Positions 1 through 9,518 are shown, counted from the first letter of the stretch. The stretch: 61,599 nt of DNA from PFJX01 sp964466195 (GCA_964466195.1 CAYXMQ010000019.1:1-61599), one strand, 5' to 3'. A program made the numbers and translations. The notes: generated by a model not told the origin, from the sequence alone.

Positions 1-153
1 ACCTTCTCGACCTTCTCGACCTTCTCGACCTTCTCGACCTTCTCGACCTTCTCGATTTTCTCGACTTTCTCGGGCTTCTCGACCTTCTCGACTTTCTCGG
101 GCTTCTCGGGCTTCTCGACCTTCTCGACCTTCTCGACCTTCTCGACCTTCTCG
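1..153 (-). repeat. 9-bp coding minisatellite (17 units)
   Basis: Seventeen consecutive 9-base units of the form NNNTTCTCG on the plus strand (11 with ACC, 3 with GGC, 2 with ACT, 1 with ATT) encode Glu-Lys-Val/Pro/Ile on the minus strand. A degenerate continuation with the same periodicity runs to about base 215. The array is cut by the window edge, so its full length is unknown. Confidence 0.9.
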
Positions 154-1466
154 ACCCGTTCGATCTCGATTCTCTCAACTTCGACCTTGCTGACCTCAGG
201 CTTTTCGATCTTCTCACTCGCGACTTTCTCAACCCGCTCAAGCCCGGCCTTCTCGGCTTTCTCAACCGCCTCGATTTTCCCGGCTGCCTCGATGTCAGGT
301 TGTTTCGACGCCTCGCGCATGCGTGCGACGCTTTCCGAAGATTTTTCGCCCGCCGCAGACTCATCGCGTTGGCGCTGTGAACGACTGCCGGAAGCATTGC
401 CAGGCTCCTGCCGCAAGGCCGGCCGATCGATCGTCACGGCTTTGACGCCGACACCGCCACCCGCCAGCGGCTTGGCCTCGATGCGCACCCATTGCCCTTG
501 CGCCTTGCTCAACGCAGCCGCAGCGGCGGGCGACGCGGATTGAATACGGGTGTAACCGAGCGAGAGCCCGCCCTGGGCATCGGCCTGCAGCATGCCCTGC
601 AACACCAGGCGATCGACTTTTTCGGCGAATTTGACTGCCGGATCGATCTCGACCCGCTGCGCCCGCAGCACGCCCGCCCGCTCCAGCCCAACCACGCGCA
701 CCTGCGCACCGGCGGCCACATCGCCCAAGCCCAGCACCGACAAAGCGCCGATACGCCCGACGCCCCTGGCCGCAACATCGAGACGGCCGGTGACGCTGGC
801 CGGTGTATCCGCCTGCACGCGTTCGATATGGCTTGCCCGCACAACTCCAGAGGCATCGCGCAATCCGCTGACCCGCAGCCTGTCGCCGAGACGCGGCCTT
901 ACGCCGAGCAAGCCTTGGGTCGGCATGCCATCAGCCGCCAACCGCACCAGTTGCCCGAGCGCCATGAAGGCGTTGCCATCCGGCGCAACCCACGATACGC
1001 GGCCGACCACGGCCGAATTGATAAAGATATTCCGCGCGCGCAACACGCCCCCCTGGCCTTCCGCCTCGACGGAAACCAGTTGGCCGATGGCCAGCTGACC
1101 GGCTGCAGCCGGTTGGCCATCAACGCTGACCGGCGTGGCGCCGTCGTAATTGATTTCGACCCCATTCACGCAAATGCTGGCAAAGCCGGTGATCAGGCCC
1201 ACGATGCCGGTGCCGCCGATGCCGGAATCCGCTTTCTGTTCACGGCCGCCCAGGCCGGCGCCCGCGTGGCCGGTGCCGCCGATACCCGAATCGTCCCGGC
1301 TGCCGGTACCGCCGGCGCCGCTACCATCGATGCCGGTTCCCCCTATGCCGGAACCGTCCGACCAGCTGGCATTGCCGGGAAGCGTACACGGATTGGCCCA
1401 GACCGAGCCGGCCAGCCCCAGGCAAAGCCAGAACCCGAGCCATACGGCCGCGCGAACCCGCTTCAC
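1..1466 (-). CDS. DUF5666-type exported protein with C-terminal EKV repeats (partial, runs off the left edge)
   Basis: The frame is open from a GTG at 1466 to the window edge, so at least 488 codons are present and the C-terminus is missing. It begins with a basic signal peptide ending near VWA-NPC. A Gly-rich stretch follows with repeated GIGGTG motifs, then several beta-rich modules of the kind annotated DUF5666 (for example GQLVSVEAEG, VTGRLDVA). The last part is low-complexity: an Ala/Glu/Lys linker turning into Glu-Lys-Val, Glu-Lys-Pro and Glu-Lys-Ile triplets that continue to base 1. The GTG start shares the GTGA of 1463-1466 with the stop of the upstream DUF6502 gene, so the two are translationally coupled. 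Function is unknown; export to the periplasm or cell surface is inferred from the signal peptide. Confidence 0.8.
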   Translation of the reverse strand, partial: MKRVRAAVWLGFWLCLGLAGSVWANPCTLPGNASWSDGSGIGGTGIDGSGAGGTGSRDDSGIGGTGHAGAGLGGREQKADSGIGGTGIVGLITGFASICVNGVEINYDGATPVSVDGQPAAAGQLAIGQLVSVEAEGQGGVLRARNIFINSAVVGRVSWVAPDGNAFMALGQLVRLAADGMPTQGLLGVRPRLGDRLRVSGLRDASGVVRASHIERVQADTPASVTGRLDVAARGVGRIGALSVLGLGDVAAGAQVRVVGLERAGVLRAQRVEIDPAVKFAEKVDRLVLQGMLQADAQGGLSLGYTRIQSASPAAAAALSKAQGQWVRIEAKPLAGGGVGVKAVTIDRPALRQEPGNASGSRSQRQRDESAAGEKSSESVARMREASKQPDIEAAGKIEAVEKAEKAGLERVEKVASEKIEKPEVSKVEVERIEIERVEKVEKVEKVEKVEKPEKPEKVEKVEKPEKVEKIEKVEKVEKVEKVEKVEK

Positions 1467-2311
1467 GGCAGCCGGCCTCCGCCGGTACGCGTCGATTCAT
1501 CGTAGAAGTAGACGCCGAATGTCATGCGTTGATCGGCATTTTCGCGCTCGCTATCCTGCTGTTGCAGCGTCATGGCTTGACGGTTGATTTCCTGCAGCGC
1601 CCCCACCGCCAATTCACGCGACAACAGCCGCAGTTTCTCGATCGACGCATCGCTCAGACCGTCGTAGTAAACGCAACGCTCCAGATAGGCCGGCTTGCCG
1701 TCGAGCAGGTTATGGGTCGCGGCAGCCAGATGGTCATGCAGATTCTTGCCGAAGAAAAACGCCTTCTCTTCAACCCCGTTGGCGGGAACGAACGCCGCCT
1801 CGGCCAGATGCACACAGTCCGCCTCATCCAGCGTCGCCACGCCCAGCCGCAGCCATTCGTCCAGCACCGCACGCGGACGGATGTCCTTGCTGACGCTTTC
1901 CACCAGGCGCTCGAAGGAAGCCTCGCCGCCCTGGCCAGATAATCGCGGCAACGGCTTCGGCCGCCGCTGCGCATCGAGATAAAGCGACTCCGCGCACCAG
2001 CGCGCAACAATCTGCGCCCCCATCGAGACCGATTGCGGCGTTTGATGCAGCGGCGTTTCGGCGCGCAATCGCTTGACCTCGCGGCGATGCACGCCGGACA
2101 GAAGACAAACCCGGCTATCGCTCAGCCCGCTGCCGTCATCGGGAAAGTCGCGCGCCGCCACATCGACGAACACCCACTTGGCCAGTTCGGAAAACGCCGG
2201 GAAATGGATGCCGTGCGCCATCAGTAACCGGGCCAGCGGTCGCAGTATTCGACGCACGGCCACCAGCAGGGCAGGCGGCGGCGCAAGAGAGACGCGAGTT
2301 TTAGTCAGCAT
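1463..2311 (-). CDS. DUF6502 family protein
   Basis: 282 residues starting at an ATG with no strong ribosome site. The N-terminal third carries the family hallmark, a RPLARLLMAHGI-type helix followed by PAFSELAKWVFVDVA and then SRVCLLSGVHRREVKRL, which resembles a helix-turn-helix. The rest has no catalytic motif I can name. It is cotranscribed with and overlaps by four bases the DUF5666 gene; this pairing is common in beta- and gammaproteobacteria. A cytoplasmic, possibly DNA-binding, role is inference. Confidence 0.75.
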   Translation of the reverse strand: MLTKTRVSLAPPPALLVAVRRILRPLARLLMAHGIHFPAFSELAKWVFVDVAARDFPDDGSGLSDSRVCLLSGVHRREVKRLRAETPLHQTPQSVSMGAQIVARWCAESLYLDAQRRPKPLPRLSGQGGEASFERLVESVSKDIRPRAVLDEWLRLGVATLDEADCVHLAEAAFVPANGVEEKAFFFGKNLHDHLAAATHNLLDGKPAYLERCVYYDGLSDASIEKLRLLSRELAVGALQEINRQAMTLQQQDSERENADQRMTFGVYFYDESTRTGGGRLP

Positions 2312-3031
2312 TTGCCGGCGACTTTACCATATGAGCATATTTCACACACATTCCGGCAAGGTTGCAGTATCTGCCGGCAGGCTGCCTCGACTGCCCTGCG
2401 AGCACTCGCCGCCCCCCTCTCGCAGATCGCTCCAGGCCCGGAAAAATGCGGCCGGATTCGGCGTGCGTATGCATCTGCCGCCGTAAAAGCCGACAGATCC
2501 GGGCACAGGCGACGCATTCGCCAATTTCGATAAATTGTGTAATTTACTCACACATATTTCGAACAAATCCATGCCGCCGGCATTGAGCTTCGAAGCGCCA
2601 TTTCGCTCTTCGTGGCCATGGGCTGCCATGACAGGCTAAGCGCGCATCCGTTGGCTTGCGGCGCTGCGCTTCCTGGCGCAGCCGGCGCCAGGCGTGGGCG
2701 AGAAAGTGCGGCGAGAACACGGCGTCCGCCCGGTCGCAGCGCCAACAAGACAAGCAAGCACCGCTCAGGGCGGGTTCGTCCGATGGGGCTTCCTGCGCAT
2801 TCGAGCGTCAAACTTCGCCGCCCCGGCGCCACACCATATCGTGTCCACATGAAGCATGGTTTTTGCAATGCGCCCACCCTATCCAAATTAAAAGCAAGCA
2901 AGATGAATTCATCACCCACCCATTGCGTGTAAATTTTTTACTCGTATACTGGCGCCACCCGTGTTCGCCATGGGAATCTGGCTCGCCGATAGGGCGAGCC
3001 GGAATAAACAACCATCTTGCGAGGTAAACAT
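2312..3031. other. 720-bp intergenic stretch
   Basis: No open frame here has convincing protein character on either strand. The only clear signal is the plus-strand promoter at 2923-2950. The part from 2530 to 2570 is AT-rich relative to its surroundings and could hold the minus-strand promoter of the DUF6502 gene. Confidence 0.5.
2923..2950 (+). promoter_or_regulatory. sigma70-type promoter for the fccAB-like unit
   Basis: TTGCGT (2923-2928) and TATACT (2945-2950) are separated by 16 bases in an AT-rich stretch. The predicted start of transcription near 2957 leaves a leader of about 75 bases before the cytochrome start codon. Confidence 0.6.
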
Positions 3032-3343
3032 ATGGCTATCCAAAACACCGTGCGCGCGGCTTCGGCCTGCTTCGCGCTCCTCATCATGGCGGCATCCGCC
3101 CAGGCCGAACCGGGGCGTCTGCTGGCTTCCCAGTGCGCCCAGTGCCACGGTACCAACGGCGCCGGTCCGGGCTTCGACGAAATCGCCGGAAAAAGCGCGC
3201 GCGAGCTCTACAACGAGCTGCGCGAAATGAAGTACCGCCGCATCGAAGGCATCATGGATCGTCAGGCGCGCGGCTACACCGACGCCCAGCTGGACCTGAT
3301 TTCCACCTATCTGTCCACGTTGCCTGGCAACGGCGACGACTGA
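3032..3343 (+). CDS. fccA: Monohaem cytochrome c, flavocytochrome c sulfide dehydrogenase cytochrome subunit-like
   Basis: 103 residues. A Sec signal peptide ends at AQA-EPG, followed by one CAQCH haem site. A C-terminal helix (TDAQLDLISTYLSTL) is typical of small class I c-type cytochromes. I chose ATG 3032 because GAGG lies seven bases upstream; a TTG at 3017 is an in-frame alternative. The flavoprotein gene follows 16 bases later, so this is probably the electron-accepting subunit of a periplasmic sulfide:cytochrome c oxidoreductase. It is short and has one haem, whereas some FccA proteins have two. Confidence 0.75.
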   Translation: MAIQNTVRAASACFALLIMAASAQAEPGRLLASQCAQCHGTNGAGPGFDEIAGKSARELYNELREMKYRRIEGIMDRQARGYTDAQLDLISTYLSTLPGNGDD

Positions 3344-3359
3344 CCCCGGGAGAAATACG

Positions 3360-4664
3360 ATGAACACCCTGAACAGAAGACAGTTTCTCAAGCTGACCGC
3401 CGCCCTGTCCGCCCTTGCGGCCATGCCCCGTGCGGTCGGCGCGGCCACGCCGGCGCCGCGCGTGGTCGTGGTCGGCGGCGGCTTCGGCGGCGCCACGCTG
3501 GCCAAGTATCTGCGCATGTGGGGCGGCAACGTCCAGGTCACCCTGGTGGATGCCAATCCCAGCCATATTTCCTGCATCCTCTCCAACCTGGTGGTCACCG
3601 GCGCGCTGCCGATGAGCCGGATCACGCTGGGTTTCGACGCCCTGAAGAGCAACCACGGCGTCATCGTGATGCAAGGCCGCGCCATCGACATCGATGCCGC
3701 CGGCAACAGCCTCACGGTCAGCACGGCCAGCGGCAACAAGGTGCTGCCTTACGATCATCTGGTGCTGTCGCCGGGCATCGATTTCGTGCCCGCCGCCGGC
3801 GTCTGGAACCCCGATCTGACCCCGCACGCCTGGCAGGCCGGCGCCCAGACCACGCTGCTGAAAAACCAGCTGGCCGCGATGCGCAACTACGACACGTTTG
3901 TCATGACCGTACCGAAAGCGCCCTACCGCTGCCCGCCCGGCCCCTACGAGCGCGCCTGCGTGGTCGCCGACTACCTGAAGCGCAAAGGTCGCATCGGCGC
4001 GAAAGTCGTCGTGCTGGACGCCAACGCCGGCATCACGGCGGAGCCCGAAGCCTTCGGCCATGCTTTCAATGTGACCCATGCCGGCGTGATCGAGTACTAC
4101 CCGAATGCGAGCGTGCAATCGGTCGACTCCAACACGCGCTCCATCGTGACCAGCGCCAAGACCGTCAACCAAGCCAAGGTGCTGAACTACATCCCGAACC
4201 AGCGCGCCGGCGCCATCGCCGCAGGTTTGCCCGTCAACGCCAGCGGCTTCGTACCGGTCAACCCGTTGACCTACGGCACCGCCAGTTATCCCAATATCCA
4301 CGTCATCGGCGACGCCTGCGCGGTGCCGGCGTCCGATGGCAAGGCCGTGCCGAAGTCCGGGCATATGGCCAACTCGGAAGCCAAGGTCTGCGCCGACGCG
4401 ATCCTGCGCGTCTTCAACGGCGAAATGCCGGATACCGACATCGCCACCAGTTCAGCCTGCTTCAGCCCGATCACCAACAAGACCGCGTCCTGGCTGTCCA
4501 CCAACTTCATCTACGGTGACATCTTCGACGCCAGCGGCAACGTCAAAGGCAAGGGCATGCACCGGGTCGACATCGGCGAAGCGCCGCCGAATAGTGTCGA
4601 TGGCGACAGCTATCAGGACATGTTCACCTGGGCGGAGAGCATCTTCGCGGACAGTTACATCTGA
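3360..4664 (+). CDS. fccB: FAD-dependent sulfide dehydrogenase flavoprotein (FccB family)
   Basis: 434 residues. The N-terminus has a Tat signal (NRRQFLK) followed by a Rossmann FAD-binding motif, VVVVGGGFGGA, near residues 35-45. YRCPPGPYERAC (near residue 180) and SSACFS (near residue 360) match the regions that carry the two redox cysteines in FccB. A second FAD contact, NIHVIGDAC, lies near residue 315. The reaction inferred is periplasmic oxidation of sulfide to sulfur with electrons passed to the adjacent cytochrome. A strong intrinsic terminator closes the two-gene unit. No sox or dsr genes are in the window. Confidence 0.8.
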   Translation: MNTLNRRQFLKLTAALSALAAMPRAVGAATPAPRVVVVGGGFGGATLAKYLRMWGGNVQVTLVDANPSHISCILSNLVVTGALPMSRITLGFDALKSNHGVIVMQGRAIDIDAAGNSLTVSTASGNKVLPYDHLVLSPGIDFVPAAGVWNPDLTPHAWQAGAQTTLLKNQLAAMRNYDTFVMTVPKAPYRCPPGPYERACVVADYLKRKGRIGAKVVVLDANAGITAEPEAFGHAFNVTHAGVIEYYPNASVQSVDSNTRSIVTSAKTVNQAKVLNYIPNQRAGAIAAGLPVNASGFVPVNPLTYGTASYPNIHVIGDACAVPASDGKAVPKSGHMANSEAKVCADAILRVFNGEMPDTDIATSSACFSPITNKTASWLSTNFIYGDIFDASGNVKGKGMHRVDIGEAPPNSVDGDSYQDMFTWAESIFADSYI

Positions 4665-4697
4665 TCGCCCCCGGCGCAGGCCGGGATACAAACGACG

Positions 4698-4729
4698 CGG
4701 CCAGCCGGGCGACCGGACTGGCCGTTTTT
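4698..4729 (+). terminator. Intrinsic terminator after fccB
   Basis: CGGCCAGCCGG pairs with CCGG-A-CTGGCCG across a GCGA loop with one bulged A, followed by five T residues. It lies 34 bases after the flavoprotein stop. Confidence 0.8.
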
Positions 4730-4741
4730 GCGTCCGCCCGC

Positions 4742-5311
4742 TCAGCGCGCCGGCAACGGTTCAGGCGGCGGGCAATTCGCCACGCATTTCTGCTCGGGAA
4801 TCTTGCTGCCGCCGCAATTCAGATAACAGGCGTCGTATTGGACGTGGCAGCCGCAATCATCCTTGCATTGCGACTTCAGCAGCTCGGCCCGGGCGCGCTC
4901 GCGGCTGGGCTGCGCGGGCAGCGCGTAAGGCAGATGAGGCCGATGATAAGACCAGGGCCAGGGGTGGCTGTACCAGAGGCCGCTGTGAGGGTATCCCCAG
5001 CTTTGCCAGAGATCCCATTCGTAGAGCTCCAGGCTGCGGCGGTAGCGATTCAACTCCAGTTCATAATTCTTCAACGCCTCGACATAGCGGGCTTCCACCT
5101 GCGGCTCGACGCGGGCCGCGCAGGCCTGCCAATCCGCCTGGCAGGTGGATTGGCAACGGCTCAGCGCCTGCTCGCAGCCCTGCACGCAATGCTGCCCTGC
5201 CGCGCTCGCCGGCGGCTGGTAGCGGTAGGCGGTCTGATAGCGCGGGCTGGCGCATCCGGCCAGGGCGGCCAGAATCAATACGAAGGCGGCGTGACGTGAG
5301 AACTCGAGCAT
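4742..5311 (-). CDS. Cys-rich lipoprotein of unknown function
   Basis: 189 residues from ATG 5311, chosen because it places a lipobox (LAALAGC, Cys20) after a normal-length signal peptide; an upstream ATG at 5365 is also in frame. The mature part has Cys clusters near the N-terminus (CVQGCEQALSRCQSTC) and the C-terminus (CKDDCGCHVQYDACYLNC) that could form disulfides or bind metal. Between them lies a Trp/Tyr/His/Pro-rich segment. I do not recognise the family. It lies 108 bases downstream of smc on the same strand. Confidence 0.65.
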   Translation of the reverse strand: MLEFSRHAAFVLILAALAGCASPRYQTAYRYQPPASAAGQHCVQGCEQALSRCQSTCQADWQACAARVEPQVEARYVEALKNYELELNRYRRSLELYEWDLWQSWGYPHSGLWYSHPWPWSYHRPHLPYALPAQPSRERARAELLKSQCKDDCGCHVQYDACYLNCGGSKIPEQKCVANCPPPEPLPAR

Positions 5312-5419
5312 GGCTGCCAGCGCGCCGCAGCGCGCTCTCCAACGGTGATCTCCAATCTTCAACATAGCTCACTGCGCTAGAGATTCCGCGCCGGCAACGC
5401 AAACGCGCCGTGGCTCGGA

Positions 5420-8400
5420 CTAAACCGCCATCCGTACGGCGTCTTCCACGTCCACCGCCACCGGCCGCGATACGCCGGGTTCCGGCATGGTGACGCCGAC
5501 CAGGTTGTGCGCCATTTCCATCGTGATGCGGTTGTGCGTGATGAACAGGAACTGCGTCTCGGCCGACATCTTTTTGACCAGCGCGCAATAACGTTCGGTA
5601 TTGCTGTCGTCCAACGGCGCATCGACTTCGTCGAGCAGGCAGAACGGCGCTGGATTGAGACGGAAGAAGGCGAACACCAGCGACAACGCGGTGAGCGCTT
5701 TTTCACCGCCGGAAAGCAGATGGATCGAGCTGTTCTTCTTGCCCGGCGGTTGCGCCAGCACGGTCAGGCCGGCATCAAGAATCTCCTCGCCGGTCAAGCT
5801 CAGTTGCGCTTCGCCGCCGCCGAACAGTTCAGTGAACAGGCTCTTGAATTCGCGGCTGACGCGGTCATAGGTGTCTTTCAGCCGGGTGCGGGTTTCCGCG
5901 TCGATGCGGCGTATGGCTTCTTCCAGCGTGGCGGCGGCGGTTTCCAGATCGAGCGATTGGTCGTCCAGATACTGTTTGCGCTCCTGCGCCGCCTTGAGTT
6001 CGTCGAGCGCTGCCATGTTGACCGGGCCGAGTGCGTTGATGTCGCTTTCCAGCCGGCTCAGTTCGCTCTTCAGCCAGCTTTCGCTGCGGCCGCTCAGCGC
6101 CGCCGCTTGCGCGTGCGTTTCCAGTTCAACTTCGTCGACCGTTTCCAGCTCTTCGCCATAGCGCGCCTCGTTGAGCTGGGCTTCCTGCAATTTCAGCTCA
6201 AAGCCGACTGCGCGTTCCTTCAACGGCTCCAAGCCGCGCTCGCAACTCAGGCGCGCCGCATCCAGTTCGCGCAGTGCGGCGTTGGCGCCCTCCAGCGCAT
6301 CGCGCACGGCGGTCAGTTCCGTTTCCGCCTGCTGACGCTTGCCCAGCGCCGCATCGAGCGCGGCCAGCGCGGGGCTTTCCTGCGCCTGGTCGAGTTCGCT
6401 CTGCAAACGCTCATGGTTGCGGACCAGATCGGCCAACGCCGCCTCGGCCCGTTCGCCGCGGCCGGCCAGATCCTGCAAGCGGGAGGCCAGCGAGCGCGCC
6501 TGGAATGCGGCTTCCTGCGCTTCGCGCTCTACCCGGCGGTGCAACTCGCGCAGGGTCTGCAATTTCAGGTCGGCCTCGCGGCGGACTTCGCGAGCTTCGT
6601 CAAAGCGCTCACGCGCGAAGTCGATTTCCAGCACGGCGGTGCGGTTGCGCTCGCTGGCTTCGTTCCAGGTTTCCTCTTCGACGCCGAGCTGGGCGTAGAT
6701 CTCGTGCAACTCGGCCTCGATCTGGCCGCGCCGGTCGGCGACCCGGCGCGCGGCTTCCTGTACGCGCACCAGGCTGACCTGGAGTTGATGAATTTGCGCC
6801 TGCGCCTGGCTGAGCTGGCTCTGCAAGGCCTCGCCCTGGCGGCGCGCGGTTTGCTGGGCGGCTTCGGCCTGCGCCACCTCCTCGCTGATTTCTTCGACGC
6901 TGGCCTGGGCCAGATCGCTGTCGACCTGCAGACGCTCGATCTCACGGGCCCGCGCCAGCAAGCCCTGATGCGCTTTTTCCGGGGCGTTGAAGACCAGGCT
7001 GTCGCGGCTGACGCGGTGGCCGTCGCGGGTGGCGATGAAGCCGCCCGGCGGCAGCTTGGCGCGGTGCTGCAGCGCATGCTGCAGTGTGTCGGTGGCATAG
7101 GCCAACGCCAGCCTGTCGGCGAGAAAACGTGCAATCAGCGGGTTATCGCTATGGATCAGATCGGCCAGCGGGTTCAGATCGGATTCGCCGCTGGCAGGGG
7201 GCGTCATGATCGCCGGCGGCAGGCCCGCCCCAGCCTCGCTCTCGGCGCCCTCGCTGGCGGCAGGAATAGCGGGCAGCAGCAATTCGAAGCGGGCCGCCGG
7301 CGGCGTCTGCGTCCAGGCCGGCTCCGCTTCCACCGCCAGCGCTGCCATCGCTTCGCCCAGCGCGGCCTCGACGGCGGTATCCCAGCCCGCCTCGACGCGG
7401 ATCTGCTGCCACAGGCGCGCGGCATGCTCCAAACCCGACGCCGCCAGCCAGGCCGCCCCCAGGCTTTCCGATTTCTGTACGCCGGCTTGCAACTTGCTCA
7501 GCGCCGCGGTTTCCGCTTCCAACCGGTGCTGTTCGCGCTTGGCGGCATCCAGCGCCTGCCGCGCCTGGCGCAGACGCGCCTCATGTTGCGGCAGTTCGGC
7601 GCGCGCGGCTTCGAGATAATCGGCCAGCCGCTCGGCGCGTTCCTGTTCGGTTTCCAGCGCAATCTGCTGTTGTTCGAGCGCGGCTTCGTCGCTCTCGCTC
7701 AGATGTTCCTGCTCCTGCAGCAAACGCCGTTCGCGCGCTTTCAGTTGCTCGATGGCCTTCTCGGCATGGGCGCGATTGGCGTCTTCCAGTTGCGCGGTTT
7801 GTTCGCACAGGCTCATCTCGCGCTGCTGTGCGGCGACTGCCGTCTGCGCTTCGCGCATCGCGTTTTCCGCATCCGGCAGGGCCTCGCCGGCCTGGGCGGC
7901 GCGCTCGGCGAGCACCTCCGCCTGCTCCTCGGCGCGTTCCAGTTCGAGCTGGCTTTGCTCGCCCTGGGTCTGCGCCGCCAGCTGCTCGGCCCGGGTTTGC
8001 ATCTGGCGCTCCTGGTTCAGGCCGAGTTCGTTGGCCAGACGCTCGCGCGTGGCGTGCAGATGGCGCAGCTCCTGCTCCACCCGCGCCACTTCGCCGCTTT
8101 CGGCATAGAAGCGGGCCTGCGCCTGGTTCAGGTTCTCGGTGGCCTCGAACTGGGCCAGACGCTGGCTTTCCAGCTCGGCTTCAAGGCGGCGCAACTCGGC
8201 GGTCTTGGCCTCGATGTCGGTGCGCGCGGCGTCCATCTGGCGCGCCAGTTCGGCTTGCCGGGCCTGCGCTTCGCGCTTGCGAGTCAAGGCCAGCCATTGC
8301 GTCTTCAGCGTGCGATCCGCATCGAGCAGGAAAAAACGCCGCGCCACTTCGGCCTGCACGCCGAGCTTGTCCAGCTGGCGGCCGAGTTCCTCGCGGATGT

Positions 8401-8986
8401 CGAACACCCGCTCCAGGTTTTCGCGCGTATCGCGCAAGCGGCTTTCCGTTTCCTTGCGGCGTTCCTTGTATTTGGAAACGCCCGCCGCCTCTTCCAGAAA
8501 ACCGCGCAATTCTTCCGGCTTGGCCTCGATGATGCGCGAGATCATGCCTTGTTCGATGATCGCGTACGCGTCGCCGCCGAGGCCGGTGCCGAGGAACAGA
8601 TCGGCCATGTCGCGCTTGCGGACCTGGACGTTGTTGATGTGGTAACTGGAGTCGCCGGTGCGCGTCAGCACCCGCTTGACCGCGATTTCGGCATATTGCG
8701 ACCACTGCCCGGCCGCGCGGCCGGCGCTGTTGTCGAACAGCAACTCCACCGACGCGCGCGACGCCGGTTTGCGCCCGCTGGAACCGTTGAAGATCACATC
8801 CTGCATGCTGGCGCCGCGCAGCTCGCGCGCCTTCGACTCGCCCAGCACCCAGCGCACCGCATCGATGACATTGGACTTGCCGCAGCCGTTGGGGCCGACG
8901 ATGCCGGTGAGCTGGGCGCTGGCCGGCAGCGTGACCGGATCGACGAACGACTTGAAGCCGGCGATATGGATATGTTTGAGACGCAA
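5420..8986 (-). CDS. smc: Chromosome segregation protein SMC
   Basis: 1188 residues, a normal length for bacterial SMC. The N-terminal ATPase half has Walker A (GPNGCGKSN, near residue 32). Long heptad-rich coiled coils flank a hinge at roughly residues 510-660. The C-terminal half has the ABC signature LSGGEKA (near 1091), Walker B (FCLLDEVDAPLDD) and a switch histidine (FITHN). It acts in the cytoplasm as a dimer that organises and segregates the chromosome with ScpAB, whose genes are not in this window. In many proteobacteria zipA and ligA follow smc; here a Cys-rich lipoprotein gene does. Confidence 0.95.
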   Translation of the reverse strand: MRLKHIHIAGFKSFVDPVTLPASAQLTGIVGPNGCGKSNVIDAVRWVLGESKARELRGASMQDVIFNGSSGRKPASRASVELLFDNSAGRAAGQWSQYAEIAVKRVLTRTGDSSYHINNVQVRKRDMADLFLGTGLGGDAYAIIEQGMISRIIEAKPEELRGFLEEAAGVSKYKERRKETESRLRDTRENLERVFDIREELGRQLDKLGVQAEVARRFFLLDADRTLKTQWLALTRKREAQARQAELARQMDAARTDIEAKTAELRRLEAELESQRLAQFEATENLNQAQARFYAESGEVARVEQELRHLHATRERLANELGLNQERQMQTRAEQLAAQTQGEQSQLELERAEEQAEVLAERAAQAGEALPDAENAMREAQTAVAAQQREMSLCEQTAQLEDANRAHAEKAIEQLKARERRLLQEQEHLSESDEAALEQQQIALETEQERAERLADYLEAARAELPQHEARLRQARQALDAAKREQHRLEAETAALSKLQAGVQKSESLGAAWLAASGLEHAARLWQQIRVEAGWDTAVEAALGEAMAALAVEAEPAWTQTPPAARFELLLPAIPAASEGAESEAGAGLPPAIMTPPASGESDLNPLADLIHSDNPLIARFLADRLALAYATDTLQHALQHRAKLPPGGFIATRDGHRVSRDSLVFNAPEKAHQGLLARAREIERLQVDSDLAQASVEEISEEVAQAEAAQQTARRQGEALQSQLSQAQAQIHQLQVSLVRVQEAARRVADRRGQIEAELHEIYAQLGVEEETWNEASERNRTAVLEIDFARERFDEAREVRREADLKLQTLRELHRRVEREAQEAAFQARSLASRLQDLAGRGERAEAALADLVRNHERLQSELDQAQESPALAALDAALGKRQQAETELTAVRDALEGANAALRELDAARLSCERGLEPLKERAVGFELKLQEAQLNEARYGEELETVDEVELETHAQAAALSGRSESWLKSELSRLESDINALGPVNMAALDELKAAQERKQYLDDQSLDLETAAATLEEAIRRIDAETRTRLKDTYDRVSREFKSLFTELFGGGEAQLSLTGEEILDAGLTVLAQPPGKKNSSIHLLSGGEKALTALSLVFAFFRLNPAPFCLLDEVDAPLDDSNTERYCALVKKMSAETQFLFITHNRITMEMAHNLVGVTMPEPGVSRPVAVDVEDAVRMAV

Positions 8987-9084
8987 GGAGGCGGAGCAGC
9001 GTGGTTTCGGGGAGGACGATTCAGGGGCGTTTATACTTCGCGCCGCGGATTTTACGTCCCCCTCTCACTTTTAAGCGCCATCCC

Positions 9085-9504
9085 ATGCCCAGCCAACCTG
9101 CCAAAAACCTGGAAACCTTCGACAACCCGTGCTCGCACCGGGATTACCACATCCATATGGAGATTCCCGAGTTCACCTGTTTGTGCCCGAAAACCGGCCA
9201 GCCCGACTTCGCCACGCTGTATCTGGACTACATCGCCGACCAGCGCTGCGTCGAACTGAAAAGCCTCAAGCTGTACATCTGGTCGTTCCGCGAGGAAGGC
9301 CATTTTCACGAGGACGTCGCCAATCGCATCCTCGACGACCTGGTGCTCGCCACCGAGCCGCGCTTCATGCGTCTGACCGCCAAGTTCTATGTGCGCGGCG
9401 GCATTTTCACCAACGTCGTCGCCGAGCACCGCAAAGCCGGCTGGGAACCCGCTCCGCGCGTGGAACTGAGCCAGTTCGCCGGCAATTCGAATACCCGCGG
9501 CTGA
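9085..9504 (+). CDS. queF: NADPH-dependent 7-cyano-7-deazaguanine (preQ0) reductase QueF
   Basis: 139 residues, the short single-domain QueF type. TCLCPKTGQPDFA holds the nucleophilic Cys34 and acidic Asp41. ELKSLKLYIWSFRE is the QueF NADPH-binding motif, and FHEDV follows. It reduces preQ0 to preQ1 in queuosine synthesis in the cytoplasm. ATG 9085 is chosen because it gives the usual N-terminus; upstream codons belong to the smc leader. It is divergent from smc, with 98 bases between the two starts. Confidence 0.93.
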   Translation: MPSQPAKNLETFDNPCSHRDYHIHMEIPEFTCLCPKTGQPDFATLYLDYIADQRCVELKSLKLYIWSFREEGHFHEDVANRILDDLVLATEPRFMRLTAKFYVRGGIFTNVVAEHRKAGWEPAPRVELSQFAGNSNTRG

Positions 9505-9518
9505 ACCTGTCGCACGCG

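Noticed and set aside
1..215. Regular short repeats that could suggest a CRISPR array
   Set aside because: There are no unique spacers; the 9-base units are contiguous and in frame with a coding sequence.
5507..9259. A 1250-codon open frame on the plus strand opposite smc
   Set aside because: It is the antisense shadow of a GC-rich coiled-coil gene; the translation is repetitive Arg/Gln/Gly/Leu-rich and crosses the smc-queF boundary. SMC motifs on the minus strand are unambiguous.
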